From the NCBI RefSeq assembly GCF_030297155.1, contig NZ_AP028069.1, forward strand, positions 1-49,194: a stretch of 49,194 nt of DNA. The letters run 5' to 3'. The position numbers and the translations under genes were made by a program. Of this stretch, positions 25,665-32,714 are shown one piece after another. This DNA is from Vibrio sp. FE10 (GTDB lineage Bacteria; Pseudomonadota; Gammaproteobacteria; Enterobacterales; Vibrionaceae). A model generated the notes under the pieces. It had not been told where the DNA came from, searched no databases, and saw nothing but the letters and a program-made list of their open reading frames with translations. Each line of letters begins with the position of its first letter. The stretch's first letter is position 1.

Positions 25665-25732
25665 CTCCAAAGTAGCGGCGGTATTGCCTTGATTTCTTGA
25701 GCTATTTTAAGCTTTTACGCTTAAAAGGTCAA
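25665..25732 (-). promoter_or_regulatory. Family promoter plus shared leader (170-residue gene)
   Basis: On the - strand: TTGACC (25727-25732), 17-bp spacer containing AAGCGTAAAAGCTT, TAAAAT (25704-25709), then the leader at 25689-25665 with GGAG before the start at 25656. Confidence 0.87.
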
Positions 25733-25749
25733 TAGGGAAAATTAATAAA

Positions 25750-26004
25750 CTAACAATCAAAATAGAGTTTATCGATATCCTTGTATGGTTGATAACAGTC
25801 TAAGATTTCACCCAAAACAACAAACCGAGTGACTTCGTCCTCCTGGCGACACTCACCGCCGTTCTGGGAGGTGAACAGCTTCAGAGCTTCAATGGCCTCC
25901 TGGTAACTATAAGAGCTCTCTCTGAGCGCTTCAGCGAAGCCAATCAAGCCTTTAACCTTGCTCGCTTCCAGGACAAGGTTTTCAAAACTCACATTCAGTT
26001 TCAT
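25750..26004 (-). CDS. Hypothetical small acidic protein
   Basis: 84 residues starting MKLNVSFENLVLEASKVKG; helical, acidic, ending KDIDKLYFDC. Not recognised. Its start codon directly follows the stop of the 36-residue membrane gene (26005) and there is no gap for a promoter, so it is the third gene of the 26374-25750 transcript from the family promoter at 26404-26432. Confidence 0.7.
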   Translation of the reverse strand: MKLNVSFENLVLEASKVKGLIGFAEALRESSYSYQEAIEALKLFTSQNGGECRQEDEVTRFVVLGEILDCYQPYKDIDKLYFDC

Positions 26005-26115
26005 CTAGTTACCCATTTGCCAGGCGAAAAAACCGATAGTAGCAACAAGAGACACAATCGAAACGATAACAGTGATCTCAACGATGTTCCTTTCAAAGCT
26101 CTCAAGTAATTTCAT
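26005..26115 (-). CDS. Very small single-span membrane protein (36 residues)
   Basis: Starts at ATG 26115 with AAGGA 8 bases upstream, directly after the stop of the preceding gene. Sequence opens MKLLESFERNIVEITVIVSI and continues through VSLVATIGFFAW to QMGN, giving one membrane span at about 11-30. Position, ribosome site and tight packing between two genes support it as real. Function unknown. Confidence 0.65.
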   Translation of the reverse strand: MKLLESFERNIVEITVIVSIVSLVATIGFFAWQMGN

Positions 26116-26116
26116 T

Positions 26117-26374
26117 TTACGATTCCTTTTTGGCTGAAGGTGTACCAATAGAGTTTACACAATGATCATACTCAAGCTTAAACTTTAAATACAGTTCGTA
26201 AGCTTGTGAATATTGTTCCTCTGTGATGTCTTTACGGCCTTTAAGTACCCAAAGAAAGTCTTCAGAGATCGACAGTGCGGCCCCTTCAGGCTTGCACTCT
26301 TCAGCGCTAGCGTTAGAAGTACAAACAAGCAGTGAAGCCAGGACAAGCCATTTAACAGAATGTAGTTTAATCAT
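26117..26374 (-). CDS. Small exported protein
   Basis: Start set at ATG 26374, which has AAAGGAGAAA upstream; 85 residues. Signal peptide MIKLHSVKWLVLASLLVCTS-NASA with cleavage near residue 24, then a short acidic helical domain with two cysteines (EECKPEGA and YDHCVNS), probably disulfide bonded. Not recognised. First gene of a three-gene transcript from the promoter at 26404-26432. A periplasmic protein made in the leading region could act on entry or exclusion, but that is a guess. Confidence 0.7.
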   Translation of the reverse strand: MIKLHSVKWLVLASLLVCTSNASAEECKPEGAALSISEDFLWVLKGRKDITEEQYSQAYELYLKFKLEYDHCVNSIGTPSAKKES

Positions 26375-26403
26375 GCTTTTCTCCTTTTTTGAAAGTATGA
26401 GTA

Positions 26404-26432
26404 TTGTACTTGTCCACACTTAAAAAGTCAAT
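26404..26432 (-). promoter_or_regulatory. Sigma-70 promoter of the shared family (85-residue gene)
   Basis: On the - strand: TTGACT (26427-26432), 17-bp spacer, TACAAT (26404-26409). The -35 is embedded in TTATTGACTTTTTAAG as in the other five. Repeat A copy 2 lies immediately upstream. Confidence 0.87.
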
Positions 26433-26647
26433 AAGGAAAAACAATAACTAAATAATGTCGACCCGAAGGGATAAGCGAAGCGAGACAGCAGAGCCAAAGC
26501 ACAAAAGAACAGTAAAGCTACTGCACACCAAAGGGATGCTAAGCGTGTGAAAATGTGTTGCCCAACCTAACCCATATGCCAGGCCGCGACTGCGTGAGAA
26601 TGAAGCACAGCGCCCCCAGGAGCCCGACCGCACCTTGCTAAGCCGAG
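26421..26647. repeat. Long structured repeat A, copy 2
   Basis: Second copy of the element at 20110-20334, sharing the same ordered blocks (GACCCGAAGGGATAAGCGAA; AGTAAAGCTACTGCACACCA; CAGGAGCCCGACCGCACCTT). It overlaps the -35 of the promoter that reads away from it. A frame runs through it but its protein does not match the frame through copy 1 outside the conserved DNA blocks. Confidence 0.8.
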
Positions 26648-26734
26648 CGAAGCGACCTACGGACTGTCATCACTAGATGAACATTCAGTGGAACTGATAA
26701 ACCAATGACGACTCACTAAGATTCACATAAAGAA

Positions 26735-26856
26735 TTGCGTTAAGGATTGTTGGCCTGGAACTTAGAGCCACAGCAAGCTTGCTTGCTATTAGTGGCTCAA
26801 GTTAGCGGTCAGAGGAGCGTAGCGACGGAAAGCCTGGCCGCGAAGCGGCAACGCCC
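26735..26856. repeat. Structured repeat B, copy 2
   Basis: Second copy of the 122-bp element at 20983-21104, one base different. It lies 22 bp past the 3' end of the last gene of the parA operon. The order on the - strand is B, then A, then family promoter, then small secreted or membrane gene; around copy 1 the order is B, inverted repeat, a gene, A, promoter, small membrane gene. Confidence 0.85.
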
Positions 26857-26877
26857 AACTAAAAAGAAAGGATCATT

Positions 26878-27252
26878 TTATCGACCAAAGATACTCAAAC
26901 CTTTGTCAGTAATACGCCAATAGATTTTTGAAGAGTTACGGCCAAAATTATTACCATATACAACCTCACCATCTTTGTTAAGCACTCTTCTTTCTACGAA
27001 TCCAGCTTCTAACAAAGCATAAAGTGCCTTATGTGAATTACTCAGACTTGGAACATCGAGAAGATTACTTTTGAGAGAATTGGCTTCAAAGAACACCTTC
27101 CCTTCATCATCACGATCTCTTTCGACCTTGCCTTTATCCAGGTCTTGGTCACAAAGATTCATTAACGTAAGAAATTGAAAACATAAAGAAACTCTGGTTA
27201 ATTGAGAAAGTTCTTGAAGGTTTTTGGTATAAGTTTCAAAGTTCACACTCAT
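26878..27252 (-). CDS. Winged-helix-like protein, last gene of the parA operon
   Basis: 124 residues. The C-terminal half (LYALLEAGFVERRVLNKDGEVVYG...IYWRITDKGLSIF) has the helix-wing pattern of a winged-helix DNA-binding domain. The N-terminal half begins MSVNFETYTKNLQELSQLTR and looks helical. It overlaps the previous gene by 4 bp (ATGA), so it is co-translated with it. In a partition operon such a protein might bind the origin or regulate copy number; not proven. Confidence 0.72.
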   Translation of the reverse strand: MSVNFETYTKNLQELSQLTRVSLCFQFLTLMNLCDQDLDKGKVERDRDDEGKVFFEANSLKSNLLDVPSLSNSHKALYALLEAGFVERRVLNKDGEVVYGNNFGRNSSKIYWRITDKGLSIFGR

Positions 27253-27713
27253 GATTCACTCTCTTGCTTCATCTTTTTAATATCACACACCGCATCGACA
27301 CAAACTTTAAGCCACAAAAAGCCCAATTCACCTTCCAGGTTCAGCGGTAGAACTTTAGACAACTCGTCATAATTCGGCTCATCACCACCACGTTCACGAA
27401 CGAACAGGGCAATCATAGCGAACCACTCAGACTGTTTAGTTGGTGTCCACTCTAATTCCATCAAGCAAAGGTAAGCAGACTTGGCCAACCACTGCGGTAA
27501 ATGTTTATATTTTTCTGGTTGATAAACACGTTGTCTTAACCAGTCAGCGCTCATAGACTCTTTTTCAGTCAGTTCATGCTTCTTGGCCATATCAAAAAGC
27601 AAAGCTGCACTTCTGTCTCGATCTTCTCTAGATTTTTCAGCGGCATTCAAAAACGCCACAACAAGGGTTCTGTACTCGTCTTTTAGACGTTCATTGTAAT
27701 TATCAATTTTCAT
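27249..27713 (-). CDS. Hypothetical protein, paralogue of its upstream neighbour
   Basis: Start set at ATG 27713 (GGA 8 bases upstream); in-frame starts at 27725 and 27740 are also possible. 154 residues. The middle (LPQWLAKSAYLCLMELEWTPTKQSEW) parallels APQWACRAAFDYLIDNDWQPNDELSK in the preceding gene product, and the two have the same overall helical layout, so they are probably tandem paralogues. Fourth gene of the parA operon; overlaps the next by 4 bp. Function unknown. Confidence 0.7.
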   Translation of the reverse strand: MKIDNYNERLKDEYRTLVVAFLNAAEKSREDRDRSAALLFDMAKKHELTEKESMSADWLRQRVYQPEKYKHLPQWLAKSAYLCLMELEWTPTKQSEWFAMIALFVRERGGDEPNYDELSKVLPLNLEGELGFLWLKVCVDAVCDIKKMKQESES

Positions 27714-27761
27714 TTGTTTGTCCATTCGTCGAAAACGCACCTGTTACACTTGCGCTCTTGA

Positions 27762-28148
27762 CTACATTTCTTTGTTAGCTTCTAGAGCAATATCAAACCA
27801 AGGGCCGATAAGGTACTCCCACTCCTGGGTGATACGGTGGCCGTTAAGCAGTAAATAACGCGCTGCAATAGCTTTGCTTAATTCATCATTGGGTTGCCAA
27901 TCGTTATCAATTAGGTAGTCAAAAGCTGCACGACACGCCCACTGTGGTGCTTTTTTAGCTTTAACCCAATGTTTTAGAGATTCACCTGGTGGGGCGCTCC
28001 GATAAGTGATGTATTTTCTTTCAATAGCAATGTTCGTTAAACACTCTGCTGCCTGAGTGCTTGAACCATCGAACTGATAAGAAAACCACTTAATCAAATT
28101 GGCTCGTTTGGGGTTAACCACGCGAGCCAATGTTGTTTTAGCTGTCAT
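27762..28148 (-). CDS. Hypothetical protein in the parA operon
   Basis: Start set at ATG 28148 just after the parB stop (28150); a TTG at 28169 inside parB is an alternative. 128 residues, beginning MTAKTTLARVVNPKRANL, basic and helical in the first half (KHWVKAKKAPQW), acidic at the end. Paralogue-like to the next gene (shared PQW...W-P pattern). Third gene of the operon. It could assist partition or replication control. Confidence 0.72.
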   Translation of the reverse strand: MTAKTTLARVVNPKRANLIKWFSYQFDGSSTQAAECLTNIAIERKYITYRSAPPGESLKHWVKAKKAPQWACRAAFDYLIDNDWQPNDELSKAIAARYLLLNGHRITQEWEYLIGPWFDIALEANKEM

Positions 28149-28149
28149 A

Positions 28150-29040
28150 TCAACCAGTGTAATAGCCAATCAGCTCAATATCAGACGCAGATACACTCTG
28201 CGCCTCTGGAGCATCATCTAGCAGCACCATGAGCTCACCATCTACGGCATTTCCAGTGATATCGATGACACCGTATGCACCATCAACTTTTACTCGAATC
28301 GCTTTAGCTTTGCGATCTTTTTTGGCGGGTGTTAGATTATTTTGCTCTTTCTCTGAAGCATCGTTTGACTTCTTGCTCTTAAGTTCCTTGGTCAGCTCTT
28401 GCGCTTGTTTACGCGAAACAGCATCACCGCTAGACAGTAAGCTCTCTGTGGCATCAGGGTTTAGTTCATGGGCTATGCGAAGCGAATTGATGGTATCGAC
28501 ATCACCAATAGTTCCCTCGCTATAAGCGTTTTTCACCACTTCTGGCGCTTCAATTGCCTTTAAGTATGCGCTGACTTTAGGTGTAGAAATACCTAATTTC
28601 TTGGCCACACCCTTATTATCAAGGTCGTTCTCTTTTTTACCTTTTTCGATGGCCATGCCGATTTCAAAAGGAGTCAAATCTTCACGAATGATATTTTCAG
28701 CAAGCTGGCCCCAGATGGTACCAGGCGCTCGAACGAGACAATCTAAATGCGTGATCTTGTCACTCATCTTAGCTCCTCTCCAACGGCGCTCGCCCTTTTG
28801 AATACAGTAACCACGAGAATCACGCTCACTGACAACAATAGGTTGGATTTGCCCTTCTTGCTCCAAGCTAAAAGCCATTTCTTCAATACTTTCAGCGTTA
28901 AAGTTCTTTCTTACCTGTTCGGTACTGTAAATATCTGTTTTGGGAATGCGAACAATCTGTTCACCAGGAAGTATCGCGACTGCTGATTCATCTAACAAGT
29001 CAACGCCTTCTAATGCCTCTGCTCTATTTCGTAAGCTCAT
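28150..29040 (-). CDS. parB: ParB, plasmid partition protein
   Basis: 296 residues. ParB/Spo0J-type core about 30-200: QVRKNFNAESIEEMAFSLEQ, QPIVVSERD, and the arginine patch KGERRWRGAK (about 87-96, the CTP/clamp motif), AENIIREDLTPFEIG, then a helix-turn-helix NKGVAKKLGISTPKVSAYLKA (about 135-155). A basic linker and a C-terminal domain (IRVKVDGAYGVIDITGN) follow, probably for dimerisation. It overlaps parA by 4 bp (ATGA). It should bind a centromere; three identical 18-bp palindromes nearby are candidates. Confidence 0.92.
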   Translation of the reverse strand: MSLRNRAEALEGVDLLDESAVAILPGEQIVRIPKTDIYSTEQVRKNFNAESIEEMAFSLEQEGQIQPIVVSERDSRGYCIQKGERRWRGAKMSDKITHLDCLVRAPGTIWGQLAENIIREDLTPFEIGMAIEKGKKENDLDNKGVAKKLGISTPKVSAYLKAIEAPEVVKNAYSEGTIGDVDTINSLRIAHELNPDATESLLSSGDAVSRKQAQELTKELKSKKSNDASEKEQNNLTPAKKDRKAKAIRVKVDGAYGVIDITGNAVDGELMVLLDDAPEAQSVSASDIELIGYYTG

Positions 29041-29810
29041 GCTTTCATCTCCAAACGAGTTTGAAATTCATCGACAAATGCATTAAACCCAAAGTCTTCA
29101 GCATGTTTCGGAGAGAACTCGACCAATGCTTGACCAGTTTCAATGGCTTCAGAAACACGAACGGTTTTATATAGTTTGTTTTCAAAAACCAATGATGGAT
29201 AGTGTTTTCGTAAGTCTTGTTCTTTCTCAGCTTGGTTCTTAGGCGCTGGTCGCTCGGCAAGATTGATAACGATACCGATAATTTCAAGGTCTGGATTCAA
29301 GCGCTTTTTAATTTGGGCTTGTGTCGTCATTACCTTATCGACACCTTTAATGGATTGTCCTTGAGCCTGAGAGACAATCAAACCTTTGTTAGATACAGCT
29401 AACGCTGTATGTTGCAATGCGCCAACACTAGGCGGGCAGTCAATAAATATGTAGTCGTAGCTGTCTTTAATAGCATCTAAGCTGTCAGCGAAATCAAACA
29501 TATTGTCTTGGGTTACGCTAGCTAACTTTTTCGAACTACCCATAACATGAATATTCTCGTTCACGGCATACGGTTTCGCTTCCACAACGCCGCTAAACAT
29601 GTACATAACATTGCTCGGGTGCTCGCCACTTTCAAAACCTTCCATTGAGGCAAGCTCAGGGGCTAGTGCTTCGCCTAAGTTATTTTGTGGGTCGAAATCC
29701 AAGAACAGACAACGCTTGCCTTGCAAGGAAAGCGTTTTGCCAAGGTTGACACATACTGACGTTTTACCCACGCCGCCTTTTTGATTAACTATACAAATGA
29801 TAGTGCTCAT
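29037..29810 (-). CDS. parA: ParA, plasmid partition ATPase
   Basis: 257 residues. Deviant Walker A KGGVGKT at 11-17 with both signature lysines, FLDFDPQNNLG (Walker A', about 36-46) and DYIFIDCPPSVG (Walker B, about 112-123). There is no N-terminal helix-turn-helix extension, so it is the short (type Ib-like) kind that usually leaves autoregulation to ParB or another protein. It drives segregation of plasmid copies along the nucleoid. First gene of a five-gene operon with its own family promoter. Confidence 0.94.
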   Translation of the reverse strand: MSTIICIVNQKGGVGKTSVCVNLGKTLSLQGKRCLFLDFDPQNNLGEALAPELASMEGFESGEHPSNVMYMFSGVVEAKPYAVNENIHVMGSSKKLASVTQDNMFDFADSLDAIKDSYDYIFIDCPPSVGALQHTALAVSNKGLIVSQAQGQSIKGVDKVMTTQAQIKKRLNPDLEIIGIVINLAERPAPKNQAEKEQDLRKHYPSLVFENKLYKTVRVSEAIETGQALVEFSPKHAEDFGFNAFVDEFQTRLEMKA

Positions 29811-29857
29811 TGTTGATACTCCTTTGAGAATGGCGTTAACGCCTGATTACCTTACCT

Positions 29858-29885
29858 ATATTACGCCTCAATCATAAAAAGTCAA
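29858..29885 (-). promoter_or_regulatory. Sigma-70 promoter of parA, shared family
   Basis: On the - strand: TTGACT (29880-29885), 16-bp spacer, TAATAT (29858-29863); upstream context CCCCATTGACTTTTTATG matches the other five family promoters. One of the 18-bp palindromes (29900-29917) lies 15 bp above the -35, a fitting operator position. Confidence 0.82.
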
Positions 29886-29899
29886 TGGGGAAATACATT

Positions 29900-29917
29900 A
29901 ATTTTGCATGCAAAATT
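29900..29917. promoter_or_regulatory. 18-bp palindrome, copy 2 (candidate parS/operator)
   Basis: AATTTTGCATGCAAAATT, perfect, just above the parA promoter. Between it and 30083 there is no convincing gene; about 170 bp separate it from the small + strand gene. Confidence 0.8.
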
Positions 29918-30083
29918 GTTACTAATATTGAAAGCTCCCGTAATTGATACGTGTTAACTTTTTCTTCTTAACTACTTGCGTAGTGATGCTTAGTCGAACA
30001 TGAGAATAAAAATGAGATAATGAATATGAAGAGAAGTGGGCTTAGCATCTTATCAGGGCAACATCGAACCAGGAGGAAAGAAT

Positions 30084-30329
30084 TTGCGCACTAATGAAAA
30101 TAGACTGTTTAATAATATTGAAGGTGTCCAAAGAATCGAATACGCATGTGGATGTGGTAAAGGTTATTACCGATTTAGAAAAGACATCGAGCGAATAGAA
30201 AAGCACGGTCAACTCCCGCACACATGTACGGCATGTCAAAAACTAGTATATTTTGTCATGCCGTACCCAGCGCTGAGTTACAAAGGGAGGGTTTTTGTAG
30301 ATTTCGACACCATCCGTGGTGAAGTATAA
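30084..30329 (+). CDS. Small zinc-ribbon-like protein
   Basis: Start set at TTG 30084, seven bases after a perfect AGGAGG; a GTG at 30036 would extend the frame but has a weaker site. 81 residues with YACGCGKGYYRF (about residues 20-31) and HTCTACQKLVYF (about 47-58): two CxC/CxxC pairs, as in a zinc ribbon. Divergent from parA and bracketed by two identical 18-bp palindromes, which may control it. Likely a small nucleic-acid or protein-binding factor; not recognised further. Confidence 0.65.
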   Translation: MRTNENRLFNNIEGVQRIEYACGCGKGYYRFRKDIERIEKHGQLPHTCTACQKLVYFVMPYPALSYKGRVFVDFDTIRGEV

Positions 30330-30330
30330 A

Positions 30331-30350
30331 AAATTTTGCATGCAAAATTT
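30331..30350. promoter_or_regulatory. 20-bp palindrome, copy 3 (candidate parS/operator)
   Basis: AAATTTTGCATGCAAAATTT, a perfect 20-bp palindrome containing the same 18-bp core, starting 1 bp after the stop of the zinc-ribbon gene. It could also act as part of a terminator, but no stable loop is possible at its centre, which favours protein binding. Confidence 0.8.
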
Positions 30351-30399
30351 TCGAGAGTAGGGTTAAGCGAAATTAGCTGTAGAGACGATCCTCCCTAAG

Positions 30400-30576
30400 T
30401 TATTGTTTCGATCTTATCTTTGCCAGTGTTATTTTTGATAAATATCTACCGATCATCACGGTAATAAAAAGAGCAAGCATTCCTATTATAGCTCCATATT
30501 TATAAAAAATGTCGACAAGCCCTATCCAAACAATTGCAATGGTTCCGAGTAAAGCTATAAATTTTAGTATTGGCAT
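30400..30576 (-). CDS. Small two-span membrane protein, end of cargo operon
   Basis: 58 residues from ATG 30576 with GGGG 5 bases upstream. Two hydrophobic spans: about 3-19 (ILKFIALLGTIAIVWIGLV) and about 25-42 (YGAIIGMLALFITVMIG), then a basic tail RYLSKITLAKIRSKQ. It starts 9 bp after the stop of the 122-residue gene. It fits as the fifth gene of the operon starting at 32900. Function unknown. Confidence 0.68.
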   Translation of the reverse strand: MPILKFIALLGTIAIVWIGLVDIFYKYGAIIGMLALFITVMIGRYLSKITLAKIRSKQ

Positions 30577-30585
30577 TTTTCCCCA

Positions 30586-30954
30586 CTATTGTGAAATGGT
30601 TTCTTGAGTGGGTAAGAAACCTTTTGGAAGGATAAGATCACCATGCTCTGACAACTGCTTTTGATATTCAGCCAATGAGCTAGAATCCAGCTCAAATTCA
30701 AGTGTTAAGAATCGCTGCTTAATCGTTTGTTTTGGCTTAGATAGGTATTGCTTTAAAACAGTTTCATTAGCAATTGTGATTGATTCTTGCGAAATGAACT
30801 GAACACCAACAATGTTCTTTCTACCTAATCGCGCCAGTTCAAAAACATCCTTCGCACCGTCTTCATAATCGAGTTCAACGATCTTATGTTGTCGTGCCTC
30901 TATTGCTGTAATTGCAGCTTCTTTACTTGTGACTTTCTTTACCGAATATTCCAT
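30586..30954 (-). CDS. Hypothetical protein in the cargo operon
   Basis: 122 residues; AAGGGG before ATG 30954. Begins MEYSVKKVTSKEAAITAIEA; strand-rich first half (IVELDYEDGAKDVFELARLG, IVGVQFISQESITIA), then helical and acidic, ending PTQETISQ. No signal or membrane span. It sits between the large coiled-coil membrane gene (9-bp gap) and the 58-residue membrane gene. Not recognised; likely a cytosolic partner of the membrane proteins. Confidence 0.72.
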   Translation of the reverse strand: MEYSVKKVTSKEAAITAIEARQHKIVELDYEDGAKDVFELARLGRKNIVGVQFISQESITIANETVLKQYLSKPKQTIKQRFLTLEFELDSSSLAEYQKQLSEHGDLILPKGFLPTQETISQ

Positions 30955-30963
30955 AATTTCCCC

Positions 30964-32457
30964 TTAAGAATCGTTAGAAGCTTTACTTGTAAGGTGATCA
31001 TCGACATGAGCTTCTAGTACTACCTTCGCTTCATTCGCCTTCTGATCAACTTTAGCCTGTGCTTTAGCATTCAAATGCTTCAACAAGTGACTAACCAAAG
31101 GTACGTTGTCTAACTTATTAATTGCATCGGCTAACTTAGAACTTTTATCAATAGCATCAATAATCGGATGATCAGAGTTGTTATAGTCAGATATAAGCTT
31201 TCCTGGGTTTTCACTGTTAACTTGAAGCAAATTGAATAATAGTCGCGTCCTCAGCTCTCCACTGGAATCGTCTTCACCTATTTTGGATATCTGAGTAGAT
31301 AGCCCTTCGAATGTCTTACTCGAAACTTCCTTGTGAGTATATTCTTCAATAAGGCGCTTGCTAAGTTTGTAACTTTTGTTTGAAGAGTAAGCCACCCATA
31401 AGATTGGAGCATATACGGGCAACATTAGCGAAAAGATAGTCGGCGTATCCTTTATAACTGTGACAAACTCTTGCCCTTGAAATAACACACGAAAAACACT
31501 GTATAGCAGTGGTATCGATGAACAAATAATTAAGCCTACTATTGCTACGAAGAAAGACTTTTCATGCTTTTCTAATTGTGTTTTCTCTACCTTGATCTTT
31601 TCTACATAAGCCCCTGACAGCCCAGCTGTTAACGCGGAAGGTAATAATGCATTTATCTTGCTAACAATACCCTGATACTGTTCATTGGCAGCATTAATTG
31701 CATCACCAGTTTTTTCATTAAAAAAGTCTTCTAGCTCTTGCAATTTAATTGACTGAGTATCAATAGTCTTTGACAAATCATTCGACAAAATTGAAAGATC
31801 GTCTCTAATCTTCTGATAACTAGTTTCTAATTGCTCTTTCAAACCTTCAACTTGTTGAATTTCTCCTTCATCATCTTCATAACTATGACCAAAAATACCT
31901 TCATAAAGCTGACGGATCTCTTTCCTTTCATTAGTTGCATTGTTTAGAAGTGTTTTAAGAGTTTTTGTTAGCTTTTCAGAACTTTCTACTTGCTCCGTTA
32001 TAGTCTCGATACGTTGAGATAAAGCATTTTTTTCTTCAATTAACTCTTTTAGCTCTTGAATCGTGCTTTCAGACTCAAGTTTAGTTTCAACTAATTCGCT
32101 TTTTTGGCTTTCAACGACAGAAAGAGCCTCGGTGATCTCAGTCTGTTGATTAATGGATTTTTCATGTGCAGAAGATATGGATTGCTTCAACTCTTCAACG
32201 AGTTCTTTGCCCTCTTCGACACTCTTTACTATCTCTTGTATTGCTTCAAACTGCGACGTGGCTTTATTCTTAATTTCAGCTGTTTTTCTTTGATTCCCAA
32301 CTGTCTTAGAAAAGTGCTCCGGTGCTGTTTTCTCTAATGTAGATAAAGATAACTGTGCTTTTTCTAACTCACCACCAAGCTCATTTACCCGTTTCCATAA
32401 ATGATCTTTTTCTTCATTAATTAGGCGTTTCAGCCGATCTTCTGATGTTTCCCACAC
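30964..32457 (-). CDS. Large coiled-coil protein with two central membrane spans
   Basis: Start set at GTG 32457 (AAGGA 8 bases upstream); a TTG at 32475 would overlap the previous gene. 497 residues. Residues about 10-260 are almost continuous coiled coil (repeated E/K/Q/L heptads); spans at about 302-322 (FFVAIVGLIICSSIPLLYSV) and 341-359 (FSLMLPVYAPILWVAYSS); a ~138-residue cytosolic tail follows (FEGLSTQISKIGEDDSSGEL..). No enzyme motif. The form (long coiled coil on a membrane anchor, with two small membrane partners) recalls membrane-bound sensors of phage-defence systems, but there is no sequence match I can name. Confidence 0.75.
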   Translation of the reverse strand: MWETSEDRLKRLINEEKDHLWKRVNELGGELEKAQLSLSTLEKTAPEHFSKTVGNQRKTAEIKNKATSQFEAIQEIVKSVEEGKELVEELKQSISSAHEKSINQQTEITEALSVVESQKSELVETKLESESTIQELKELIEEKNALSQRIETITEQVESSEKLTKTLKTLLNNATNERKEIRQLYEGIFGHSYEDDEGEIQQVEGLKEQLETSYQKIRDDLSILSNDLSKTIDTQSIKLQELEDFFNEKTGDAINAANEQYQGIVSKINALLPSALTAGLSGAYVEKIKVEKTQLEKHEKSFFVAIVGLIICSSIPLLYSVFRVLFQGQEFVTVIKDTPTIFSLMLPVYAPILWVAYSSNKSYKLSKRLIEEYTHKEVSSKTFEGLSTQISKIGEDDSSGELRTRLLFNLLQVNSENPGKLISDYNNSDHPIIDAIDKSSKLADAINKLDNVPLVSHLLKHLNAKAQAKVDQKANEAKVVLEAHVDDHLTSKASNDS

Positions 32458-32468
32458 AAATTTTTTCC

Positions 32469-32705
32469 TTAACAACGTTTTAGTGTTCTATCGTGATACT
32501 TCATTGTTGCCGCACCAATAGACACTGTGCTTACAGCGAAGAAAGCAAACCAACGATAATTTAGATATTTAGTTACGGCTGATAATGCATCGGTTGGTAC
32601 TGGTACTGTCCACGCAACAATGAAGCTGATTACGCTACCTAACATAAGAGCAACGGTAATAATTATCCCTGCTTTAATTTTCCAATCAAAGAACTCAAAA
32701 AACAT
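32469..32705 (-). CDS. Small two-span membrane protein
   Basis: 78 residues with spans at about 11-33 (AGIIITVALMLGSVISFIVAW) and 50-66 (YRWFAFFAVSTVSIGAA), ending MKYHDRTLKRC. Second gene of the cargo operon: 9 bp after the HTH gene and directly before the coiled-coil gene. An unusual AAGGGA site lies 12 bases upstream. It may form the membrane base with its two neighbours. Not recognised. Confidence 0.7.
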   Translation of the reverse strand: MFFEFFDWKIKAGIIITVALMLGSVISFIVAWTVPVPTDALSAVTKYLNYRWFAFFAVSTVSIGAATMKYHDRTLKRC

Positions 32706-32714
32706 GATGTATTT

